This document shows, in pieces, positions 43,078 through 50,118 of a DNA stretch of 64,000 nucleotides. Location: positions 397,689-461,688 of the forward strand of contig JAXDJX010000019.1 of the NCBI GenBank assembly GCA_034667405.1. The letters are read 5' to 3'. Every line of letters starts with the position of its first letter. The stretch's first letter is position 1. The stretch comes from JANXVR01 sp034667405 (GTDB lineage: Bacteria > Actinomycetota > UBA4738 > HRBIN12). Position numbers and translations under genes: made by a program. Under the pieces are notes generated by a model. It was not told the origin of the DNA and searched no databases. It was given only the letters and a program-made list of their open reading frames with translations.

Positions 43078-44388
43078 GTGGCTTCCCCTCCGGGCGAGTC
43101 GGTCTCTGTCCGAAAGCGAGCGACGAATGACGGTGCCGTTATGGCTTCCCGCCGTGAGCGCATCCAGCGCCGTGCCAAGCGGCTCTTCGGCTATTGGCGT
43201 GCGGAACGACGCACGCTCCGCCAGGGCTTGGTGGCGCTCGCCCTCAGCACGCTCGCGGGGTTCGTCGCCGGACTGACGCTCCAGGGCATGGAGGGCACGC
43301 TTCGCGCCCTTCCCGGCCTCCTCATCCTCATCCCGGCAGCCGTCGGCATGCGGGGGACGATCTTCGGCGCCATCGGCGCCCGCCTGGGAACGCAGAACGC
43401 GGCCGGAACGTTCGAGATCAGCTTCCGCAAAGGCACGCCGCTCCGCCAGAACGCCGAGGTGGCGGTGCTCACGACGTTCTCGTCATCGCTCTGGCTCGCC
43501 GTGCTGGCCAGCGCCGCGGGAACCGCCTCAGGGAAGGGTTCGATCGGCCTCGGGAACCTGATCACCATCTCGGTCGTCGGCGGTGTGCTGGGATCGCTCC
43601 TCATCTTGGGCGTAACGGTCGCGCTTTCGGTCGTGTCCTATCGCCGCGGCTGGGATCTGGACTCGGTCTCGACGCCGATGGTGACCGCGCTCGGCGACAT
43701 GGCCACGTTGCCCACCCTGTACCTGGCCACGCTCCTCTTGCACAACCACACGGTCTCCGGAGTCATGACAGCGGTTTGCGTTGCGATCGGACTCCTGGCG
43801 GCCGTTCGTTCATACGCGGTCCGCGACCTGGTGGTCCGGCGCGTGGTGGTGCAGATGACCGCCGTCATCCTGCTGACGCCGCTGCTGGATATCGTCTCGG
43901 GAGCACTTCAGCAGGGCCGCCTGAGCGAACTCCACCGCGCACCCGTCCTCCTCGCGCTGATCCCGCCGTTCGTCTCGCAGGCGGGGGCGCTCGGGGGGAT
44001 CTTCGCCTCCAGGATCAGTTCAAAGCTCCAGATCGGTGTGGTCACACCGAAGGGGTTTCCCGAGATCCCGGCCCTGGTGGATGCCTCGTTGGTATTGATC
44101 CTGGGACTGGCGGTCTTCGCGTTCATCGGGGTGGTGGCAGTCGCGTTGACCTCCATCGGTCACCACGTGATCGCGCCGATGACCGTGATCGTGAGCACCG
44201 AGGTGGCCGGCATGATCGCCGTCCCGCTCACGATCATCCTCAGCTACTACCTCGCCGTCCTGAGCTACCGGTTCGGTCTGGACCCCGACGATCAGACCGT
44301 CCCCATCATCACCAGCGTCATGGACCTGGCGGGGGTCGTCTGCCTGCTGTTCGTTATGTCAGTATCTGGAGTGCTGCCACATGGATGA
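43078..44388 (+). CDS. MgtE-like divalent cation permease (COG1824 type)
   Basis: 436 residues; ATG 43141 is an alternative start. After a basic cytoplasmic N-terminus there are about ten membrane segments in two repeats of the MgtE transport domain: PAAVGMRGTIFGAIGARLGTQ (about 85-105) and PPFVSQAGALGGIFASRISSKL (about 300-321). The CBS and N-domains that gate classical MgtE are absent. CATACT (43068-43073) is a -10 candidate very close to GTG. It overlaps the PhoU/TrkA_C gene by 8 nt, and that protein probably supplies the missing regulation (inference). Confidence 0.88.
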   Translation: MASPPGESVSVRKRATNDGAVMASRRERIQRRAKRLFGYWRAERRTLRQGLVALALSTLAGFVAGLTLQGMEGTLRALPGLLILIPAAVGMRGTIFGAIGARLGTQNAAGTFEISFRKGTPLRQNAEVAVLTTFSSSLWLAVLASAAGTASGKGSIGLGNLITISVVGGVLGSLLILGVTVALSVVSYRRGWDLDSVSTPMVTALGDMATLPTLYLATLLLHNHTVSGVMTAVCVAIGLLAAVRSYAVRDLVVRRVVVQMTAVILLTPLLDIVSGALQQGRLSELHRAPVLLALIPPFVSQAGALGGIFASRISSKLQIGVVTPKGFPEIPALVDASLVLILGLAVFAFIGVVAVALTSIGHHVIAPMTVIVSTEVAGMIAVPLTIILSYYLAVLSYRFGLDPDDQTVPIITSVMDLAGVVCLLFVMSVSGVLPHG

Positions 44389-45574
44389 CCAACCCAAGAA
44401 CGTCAAAGAGCTCCTGGTGGAGCTGAAAGACGAATCCGAGCTCATGGTCGACCTCGCCTACGCCGCGGTCTTCTTCAACGAGGAGAAGCTGGCGCAAGAG
44501 GTCGAGCGGATCGAAGAACGGATGCGGGAACACCTCCGCCGGCTCCGCCAGATGGCGATGCTGGCGGCGCGGAGCCCGGAGGACGCGGAAGGGATGGCGG
44601 GGGTCCTGTGGATCGCCGGCGCCATCGAAGACATCGGCAACGCCGCGTCGGATATCGGCCGCGTGGTTGCCGCGAGACTCGGGATCCCGGACGCGCTGCG
44701 CCCCGATCTCCGCCATGCGGACGAGATCACGGGGCGGGTACGGGTTCGCGACGATGCGCCCGCCGCCGGACGAACCCTCCGAGACCTCTCGCTGCCCACC
44801 GAGAGCGGCATGTGGGTGATGGCCATCCGAAGCGGCCTCGATTGGGAATTCGATCCGGGGCCCGACGATGTCGTCTCCGTCCGCGATGTCCTGCTGGTCC
44901 GAGGTCCCGAGGAAGGCTTGAACCTGGTCCGCGATGTTGCAGGAGCGCCGAAGCTGCCGGTCGCCCCCGATGATGACACGCCGCCGCTCTCGGAGCTGGA
45001 CCGCGCGGTGGACATCCTCGTCGAGATGAAGGACCTGGCCGAGGCCGCCGTGGGGCTCGCCTATGCCTCGCTCCTGTTCAACAACCGCGCGCTCGCGGCC
45101 GAGGTGGGCGCCATGGAAGCGCGTTCCGACACGCTCCACGACGAACTCGAATCCTGGGTCCTGCGCGCCGCACCGGAAGCGCGCAACCCCGACGAGCTCC
45201 GTGGCCTGCTCCGGCTCGCGAGCGCCTCCGAATACATCTGCGACGCGGCCCGAGACCTCACCTGGTACGTCGAGCGCGGCGAGCCATTGCATCCGGTCGT
45301 GCAGATGGCTCTGGAGGAGACGGAGGAAACGTCGGTCGAGACCATCATCGAACCGGGCGCGATCGCCGCCGGGCGTTCGCTCCGGGACCTCCGCCTTGAG
45401 ACCGAAACCGGGATGTTCGTGCTAGCGATCAAGCGAGGAGCTAGGTGGATCTACCGACCCAGGGCGGGTTTCGTGCTCATGGAGGGCGACCGCCTGATCT
45501 CGGTAGGCCCCGAAGAAGGAGAGGACGAACTGCTGGCGCTCTGCGCGGGTCCTGCGACGGCCCTTCAGGGCTGA
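44381..45574 (+). CDS. Tandem PhoU-like / TrkA_C protein, partner of the MgtE-like permease
   Basis: 397 residues in an internal duplication: helical PhoU-like (about 1-110), TrkA_C/RCK_C (about 120-195, with GRTLRDLSLPTESGMWVMAIR), PhoU-like (about 205-315) and TrkA_C (about 325-395, with GRSLRDLRLETETGMFVLAIKR). The two TrkA_C halves end with the same logic (VLLVRGPEEG and LISVGPEEG). RCK_C domains bind nucleotides or ions and gate channels. The gene overlaps the permease by 8 nt, so this is a likely cytoplasmic gate or sensor for it. COG3273-like. Confidence 0.85.
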   Translation: MDDQPKNVKELLVELKDESELMVDLAYAAVFFNEEKLAQEVERIEERMREHLRRLRQMAMLAARSPEDAEGMAGVLWIAGAIEDIGNAASDIGRVVAARLGIPDALRPDLRHADEITGRVRVRDDAPAAGRTLRDLSLPTESGMWVMAIRSGLDWEFDPGPDDVVSVRDVLLVRGPEEGLNLVRDVAGAPKLPVAPDDDTPPLSELDRAVDILVEMKDLAEAAVGLAYASLLFNNRALAAEVGAMEARSDTLHDELESWVLRAAPEARNPDELRGLLRLASASEYICDAARDLTWYVERGEPLHPVVQMALEETEETSVETIIEPGAIAAGRSLRDLRLETETGMFVLAIKRGARWIYRPRAGFVLMEGDRLISVGPEEGEDELLALCAGPATALQG

Positions 45575-45651
45575 TGCTTCGCGAAACGGTTGTGCGGGCC
45601 CCCCTTCGGCCATAGCCTGCTGGCACACCTCACCGTCAGGAGAGCCCTTCC

Positions 45652-46203
45652 ATGGATGCCTACATCTATATCCAGGTCCAGCCCGGCAAGGTCCCAGGCG
45701 TGATGACCCACCTCGCCACGGCGCAGGGCGTGCGCAAAGCGGTCTTGGTCGTCGGTGAATGGGACATCCTGGCGCTGGTCGAAGGGCCCGACCTGCCGCA
45801 GATCGCAAACTCGGTGCTGTCGGGCATCCACACCGTCGACGGGATCCTCCGCACCAACACCTCCCTGGTGGTTCCCGCAGACCGCGTCGGCCTAGCCGGA
45901 TGGGGTGGAGCCTCCTCCCCGGTCCCGATCCCGAACGTGTGCTTCGTCCACATCAAGGCTCAGGTCGGGGCCGCAGCCGGACTCGTCGAACGGATGGCGG
46001 ACTTCCAGGACGTCTCCGGGGTCGCCGTCCTCTCCGGGCAGTACGACCTGTTGGTCTGCGTCGCCCAGCCGTGGGAGGTTGCGAGCGGCGTGATCTTGGA
46101 ACAGATCCATGCGCTCCCCGGAGTGGAGTCGACGAACACGTTGGTCTCCGTGAGCTACGAGGAGCCCGACGAGGACCGCGACCAGTTCAGCACCTGGAGC
46201 TGA
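45652..46203 (+). CDS. Double Lrp/AsnC effector-domain (RAM) protein without DNA-binding domain
   Basis: 183 residues from ATG 45652 after AGGAG; -10 candidate TAGCCT at 45613-45618. Two ligand-binding RAM/AsnC_trans_reg folds: about 1-75 (AYIYIQVQPGKVPGVM, VVGEWDILALVEG) and about 90-170 (CFVHIKAQVGAAAGLVE, LSGQYDLLVCVAQ). No helix-turn-helix precedes either. Stand-alone RAM proteins bind amino acids and may modulate full Lrp regulators or enzymes. Duplication in one chain would give the normal dimer interface intramolecularly. Target unknown. Confidence 0.85.
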   Translation: MDAYIYIQVQPGKVPGVMTHLATAQGVRKAVLVVGEWDILALVEGPDLPQIANSVLSGIHTVDGILRTNTSLVVPADRVGLAGWGGASSPVPIPNVCFVHIKAQVGAAAGLVERMADFQDVSGVAVLSGQYDLLVCVAQPWEVASGVILEQIHALPGVESTNTLVSVSYEEPDEDRDQFSTWS

Positions 46204-46212
46204 CGTCGGGGA

Positions 46213-47157
46213 CTACGCCGGCCGCAGCGGCAACGTTCGAACCCCCGCCGGAAGGCTGAAGCGAACGCCCTCCTCGGCGACGGTCACTTCTTCCAATTCG
46301 TCGAAGCCCAGGTGTGCGAGGAACGTCAGCATGTTCGCCACGAGCCACTCGGGTGCGCTGGCCCCGCTGGTCAGACCTACCACCTGAGCGCCCTCCAACC
46401 ACTTAGGGTCGACATCGTTGTCGTCATCGACGAGGTATGCGGGGGTGCCGCGCTCCTTGCTGACCTCCGCAAGGCGGTTCGAATTGGAAGAGTTCTGGCT
46501 GCCGATAACCAGGACGACGTCGGCCCGGGGGGCGATCACCTTCACGGCGTCCTGCCGGTTCTGGGTGGCGTAGCAGATGTCGTCGCGAGGGGGACCTTCC
46601 AGCGCCGGGAAGCGCTCGCGCAGGATCGCAAGTATCTCCTCGGTCTCGTCCATGCTCAGCGTGGTCTGGGTGAGGTAGCTGATCGGGCCGGGCGTTGGCA
46701 GCTGGACCGTGCGGGCTTCCTGGGGGGACTGGACCAGGATCGTTCGCTCGGGCGCCTGGCCGGTGGTACCCACCACCTCTTCATGCCCGGCATGACCGAT
46801 CAGGACGATGGTCCGTCCCTCCGACGCGAAGCGGCGCGCCTCGACATGAACTTTCGTCACCAATGGACAGGTGGCATCGATCACCTGGAGGTGTCGATCG
46901 GCGGCGTTCGCATAGACCTCGGGCGCCACACCGTGGGCAGAGAGCACTACCGCCGCCCCCTCGGGAACCTCGGTTTCCTCCTCGACGAAAACGGCGCCCT
47001 TGGCCTCGAGGTCTTTCACGACGTGGAGGTTGTGCACGATCTGCTTGCGGACGTAGACGGGCGCGCCGTGCTTGTCTAACGCGCGCTCGACGGCCTCGAC
47101 CGCGCGGTCTACACCTGCGCAATAGCCTCTCGGTGCGGCAAGCAAGACACGTCCCAT
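46213..47157 (-). CDS. ispH: 4-hydroxy-3-methylbut-2-enyl diphosphate reductase
   Basis: 314 residues. The three cluster cysteines are present: RGYCAGVDRAVE (about 13), DATCPLVTKVH (about 96) and DDICYATQNRQ (about 195). The HGV and TSGASAPEWLV segments also match IspH. It converts HMBPP to IPP and DMAPP, the last step of the MEP isoprenoid pathway, using a [4Fe-4S] cluster. Start ATG 47157; an in-frame start at 47220 lacks family residues. TACCAT lies 6 nt upstream, so the transcript seems leaderless. Confidence 0.95.
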   Translation of the reverse strand: MGRVLLAAPRGYCAGVDRAVEAVERALDKHGAPVYVRKQIVHNLHVVKDLEAKGAVFVEEETEVPEGAAVVLSAHGVAPEVYANAADRHLQVIDATCPLVTKVHVEARRFASEGRTIVLIGHAGHEEVVGTTGQAPERTILVQSPQEARTVQLPTPGPISYLTQTTLSMDETEEILAILRERFPALEGPPRDDICYATQNRQDAVKVIAPRADVVLVIGSQNSSNSNRLAEVSKERGTPAYLVDDDNDVDPKWLEGAQVVGLTSGASAPEWLVANMLTFLAHLGFDELEEVTVAEEGVRFSLPAGVRTLPLRPA

Positions 47158-47516
47158 ACCGCCATGGTACGGGGACGGTGTTTGGAGCGCCGGTCCGCGA
47201 CCGAGGTGACTCGGGGTCACCGCAGAGTTGTCACATGTCAGAGGGCGGGACTAGGGTGACCGGGTCCGCACCGAACGGTTCCATCCGTTCCCCCCCGCGA
47301 GCAACGCACGCTTCCCACCTTCCCAGGGCTGGTCGGCGTGCGCCCGTGCGCGGGTGGCAGAGTTGGTGCAGTTGGAGCGGACAATAGGTCACACAGATAC
47401 CCATCTAACACAGGAGGTGATGCAACCACCCAAGACCTACCGCGGTCGACCGAGACGGTGAATCGTTCACCGGTTCGGTCGCGAGGGCGCAGCAGCCAGC
47501 TTCGCCTGCCTCGGGG
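47158..47516 (+). other. Long intergenic leader before the lysozyme-fold gene
   Basis: This 359-bp gap is the only one above 300 bp. It holds the ispH promoter at its left end and, on the plus strand, AGGAGGTGAT (47412-47421), a perfect complement to the 16S rRNA 3' tail, abutting ATG 47420 of a 13-codon frame ending at 47461. A strong hairpin follows (47447-47481). The true gene starts only at 47517. I see no longer coding frame, and no match to a riboswitch I know. Confidence 0.5.
47447..47481 (+). promoter_or_regulatory. Two-tier hairpin in the leader of the lysozyme-fold gene
   Basis: CGACCGA (47447-47453) pairs with TCGGTCG (47475-47481). Inside, after a 2x2 internal loop, CGGTGAA (47456-47462) pairs with TTCACCG (47466-47472) over a TCG loop: 14 pairs in 35 nt. 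It lies 35 nt before the GTG start, so it could affect translation or transcript stability. Confidence 0.5.
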
Positions 47517-47975
47517 GTGAACGTGCTTATGACTCATCTCACCCGGACGCGCCGTCACATCGTGGCAGCGCTCTCCATCATCGCCGTGCTTTCCCTCTTC
47601 CCCGCCCTTTCCGCACATGCGGCGACCAACGGAGGCTCACGGCGGTACCAGTACGTCAGTTCCCAGATCTGCCCGATCGATTGGCGGAAGAACACCAAAC
47701 AGGTGAAGCGACTCGTCTCCTGTGCCGCAAACCGCTGGTCAGTACCAGGCGGACCCGCGAAGGCTCGCGCCATCGCGTATAGGGAATCGCGATACCAACC
47801 CCGGGCCTACAACTCCAGTGGGGCCATGGGCATCTACCAGCACATGAAGAGGTACTGGCCCAACCGTGCGTACGCGTACGGATTCAAGGGCTGGTCGGCC
47901 TTCAATGCTCGCGCGAACATCATCGTGACGATGCGGATGGTGCACCGCGATGGCTGGGGCCCCTGGGGCGGCTAG
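47517..47975 (+). CDS. Secreted lysozyme-fold (SLT-like) muralytic protein
   Basis: 152 residues from GTG 47517; ATG 47529 is an alternative. A Sec signal (about 14-37, cutting after SAHA) leads to a domain with Glu in AIAYRESRYQPRAYNSSGAMGIYQHMKRYWP. The E-S-x-Y...SGAMGIYQ pattern is that of lytic transglycosylases and resuscitation-type lysozyme folds. Two cysteines (SQICP and LVSCA) may form a disulfide. Predicted to act on peptidoglycan outside the cell. It has an unusually long structured leader and a strong terminator 26 bp after the stop. Confidence 0.82.
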   Translation: MNVLMTHLTRTRRHIVAALSIIAVLSLFPALSAHAATNGGSRRYQYVSSQICPIDWRKNTKQVKRLVSCAANRWSVPGGPAKARAIAYRESRYQPRAYNSSGAMGIYQHMKRYWPNRAYAYGFKGWSAFNARANIIVTMRMVHRDGWGPWGG

Positions 47976-48000
47976 GTACACATAACCTTCCAGCACCACC

Positions 48001-48034
48001 GAACAACGCCGGTCCTTCGGGGCCGGCGTTGTTC
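48001..48034. terminator. Bidirectional terminator with UUCG loop
   Basis: GAACAACGCCGG (48001-48012) pairs with CCGGCGTTGTTC (48023-48034). The inside TCC/GGG extends the stem over a TTCG tetraloop, giving about 15 pairs in 34 nt. It lies between the lysozyme-fold gene (plus) and the receiver-like gene (minus) and probably serves both. Confidence 0.8.
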
Positions 48035-48041
48035 GTTCCTC

Positions 48042-48392
48042 TCAGCCGACCGGGCCTCCGGCCCGAGGCATGCCGAGGATCAAGAGCCGAACCTCGTCCA
48101 GGGTGCCCGCAACCGCGGTCACACCATCGGCCTGACGGTCGGAGATCACGCGCATGCCCGGAAACCGGTCGCGCACCAGGTCTAGCAGAAGCGGAAATGC
48201 TCCGAAGACCACCAGCACGTGGGGACGTTCGGCCCCGACCTGATCGAGCGCGGCACGTTCGTCGGTGGCGCCGGCGGTGAGTTCCCATTGAGCGGAGACG
48301 GCGGCTCGTTTCAAGGCCGAGAGCGCTTCCGCATCCTCCGCAACGCACATCACCTTCAACGCGCGACACATGCTCTGTAGGACCTTTCGCAT
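48042..48392 (-). CDS. Degenerate receiver-like protein
   Basis: 116 residues. The alternating pattern LKVMCVAEDAEALSALKRAA, WELTAGATDERAALDQV, HVLVVFGAFPLLLDLV, MRVISDRQADGV and EVRLLILG matches a CheY-like fold. At the end of strand 3, where the phospho-Asp should be, it reads VVFGAF, and no TKP-like Lys is seen, so it is probably not phosphorylated. TATCCT (48422-48417, minus) is a -10 candidate 24 nt upstream. Function unknown; it could be a stand-alone adaptor. Confidence 0.65.
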   Translation of the reverse strand: MRKVLQSMCRALKVMCVAEDAEALSALKRAAVSAQWELTAGATDERAALDQVGAERPHVLVVFGAFPLLLDLVRDRFPGMRVISDRQADGVTAVAGTLDEVRLLILGMPRAGGPVG

Positions 48393-48446
48393 CGGGGACG
48401 GCGGCCGGGATGCCAGAGGATAGCGGACCCCCTAGACTCCGCCACC

Positions 48447-49226
48447 GTGGGTGTCCCCGAGCACGTGATCCGCTACTGGCAAGCACAGGACGCGTTCCTG
48501 GATTCGCGCGAAGCCACGTGGTGGGGGGCCGTGGTCACCGATCGACGCTTCCCGCGGGTCTGGGACGCGAACTATGCACGGGTCGACCGCGAAGCTCCGG
48601 ACCTCACGATGAACGAGATCGCGGAAGCGCTGATCCCCGCCCTTCGTGCAGCCGGAGCCGAGACGTTCCATGTCGTATCCTTCGTCGCGGATCACACCAC
48701 GGCCCTCATGGATGAACTCGCCGGCGCCGGTCACACCCTGAGCTGGGACCTGGTGATGGATCTGGATGTCGAGCGCCTGCTCCCAGCGGACCCTTCTATC
48801 CAGGTGGAACAGTTGTCCCCCGGAGACGAACTCTGGGACATCGTCCGCGCCACCTTCCCGCTGTTCGGAGGCTACGTCGCGGATGCCGGCGAGGACCTGC
48901 TGCGGATCGAATCGACGGTGATGGCGGCTGGAGGGAAGCGGTGGTTCGGCGTACGTGACGCAGACGGGTCGGTGTTGTCGGTCGTTGCGGTCCAGTCGCT
49001 CGCGGGTGTGGGCTATATCGACGACGTCGCCACATTCCCGGCAGCGAGAGGCCTCGGACTGGCCAGCGAGCTCACGCTCGCGGCCTGCCGGACGGTGTTG
49101 GAGGAAGGCGCTCGCCATGTGTGGCTCATGGCCGATCCGGACCAAGATGCGGTTCGGCGGATGTACGGACGTCTGGGGTTCAAAGACGCGGGCCATCTCG
49201 CGTCGACGAAGGGACCGCTCCCCTAG
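48447..49226 (+). CDS. GNAT family N-acetyltransferase
   Basis: 259 residues from GTG 48447; TAGACT (48433-48438) lies 8 nt before it, leaderless type. The C-terminal half has the GNAT core: VGYIDDVATFPAARGLGLASELT (acetyl-CoA loop RGLGLA), HVWLMADPDQDAVRRMYGRLGF. The N-terminal 120 residues look like a second, diverged GNAT-like unit with HTLSWDLVMDLDVE, so this may be the double-GNAT architecture. Substrate unknown. Confidence 0.85.
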   Translation: MGVPEHVIRYWQAQDAFLDSREATWWGAVVTDRRFPRVWDANYARVDREAPDLTMNEIAEALIPALRAAGAETFHVVSFVADHTTALMDELAGAGHTLSWDLVMDLDVERLLPADPSIQVEQLSPGDELWDIVRATFPLFGGYVADAGEDLLRIESTVMAAGGKRWFGVRDADGSVLSVVAVQSLAGVGYIDDVATFPAARGLGLASELTLAACRTVLEEGARHVWLMADPDQDAVRRMYGRLGFKDAGHLASTKGPLP

Positions 49227-49257
49227 GGCTGCAGCAGCGTCTCGGGCCGCGCGGCCC

Positions 49258-50118
49258 TCATGCCGGGGGAACGTAGGTGGCGGCCACCACCCGGCCGGCC
49301 TGACGCTCGAGTCGCCATATCGAGCCCTTGCGGCATTCACGGGTGACAGGAAGTTCGGCGCCCTCTTGCTCCGCCTCCTCGATCATCGCGGGGATCACGT
49401 CGCCGTGGCTACACAGGGCGGTGACTTCCCGGAGACCACCGACCCGAGCCCACGCCCCGTCGACATCTTCGCCTTCGGCCAGTTCTTCTCGAGGCTGCAC
49501 GGACACACCCAAGACGAGCGAGAGGGGCCTGACGGTCTGCACGCAGCGGACGTAAGGACTGGACTCGATGCGTGTCACGCCTTCGTCGGACAACGTCCGC
49601 GCGATGGCCTCGGCTTGCTCCCTGCCGGCTTTCGAGAGTGGACGAAGGCGATCGTCCTCCTCCCATTCCGACCGCGATCCGGCCTTCCCGTGGCGGACCA
49701 GGAAGACCGGGGTATCCAAGCCGAGCGCGGCGACGACCACGCCGCGGTCGCGCGAATAGGTGAGGAGTGCGACTGCCTCCGACGCGGGGAGCCACCTGAG
49801 TTCGTCGACCTCTTGGTTGGGTGTGAACGCTCCGGCGGTAGGGGTCATGAGCCAGTACCGGACAAGCTTCGTGCGGCCCTCGATATCCGGGTAGGTGACA
49901 CTCGGAAGCTCGGGACCGACGGAACAGTGGAACCCCGTCTCCTCGCCGACCTCGCGGATCGCTGCGTCGCGGTGGGACTCCCCCGGCTCGAGCTTGCCTT
50001 TCGGGAGGGTCCAGTCGAGGTACTTAGGGCGGCGCACCAGACAGAACTCCGGACCGGCATCGGTCTGGCGGCGGATCAGCCCACCGGCGGCATGCACCCC
50101 GGTATCCGACTGCGTCAT
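49258..50118 (-). CDS. mutT1: MutT1-type fusion: NUDIX hydrolase plus histidine phosphatase
   Basis: 286 residues. N-terminal NUDIX (about 1-140) with box GKLEPGESHRDAAIREVGEETGF, and C-terminal histidine phosphatase (about 145-286) with FLVRHGKAGSR and a second His in CSHGDVIP. In mycobacterial MutT1 the NUDIX half acts on oxidised nucleotides and diadenosine polyphosphates and the phosphatase half removes a phosphate; the same is likely here. ATG 50118 overlaps the ppk stop by ATGA, placing it with polyphosphate metabolism. Confidence 0.92.
   Translation of the reverse strand: MTQSDTGVHAAGGLIRRQTDAGPEFCLVRRPKYLDWTLPKGKLEPGESHRDAAIREVGEETGFHCSVGPELPSVTYPDIEGRTKLVRYWLMTPTAGAFTPNQEVDELRWLPASEAVALLTYSRDRGVVVAALGLDTPVFLVRHGKAGSRSEWEEDDRLRPLSKAGREQAEAIARTLSDEGVTRIESSPYVRCVQTVRPLSLVLGVSVQPREELAEGEDVDGAWARVGGLREVTALCSHGDVIPAMIEEAEQEGAELPVTRECRKGSIWRLERQAGRVVAATYVPPA

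Noticed and set aside
47420..47461. Leader peptide MQPPKTYRGRPRR directly after AGGAGG
   Set aside because: The SD block abuts the ATG, too close for initiation; kept only as part of the leader description.
47230..47516. c-di-AMP (ydaO) riboswitch before the lysozyme-fold gene
   Set aside because: GGGGTGAAC near the gene start recalls the motif, but the other conserved blocks (the GAATCC entry and the GACAGCTAAC-type 3' block) are not found, and the structure does not fit.
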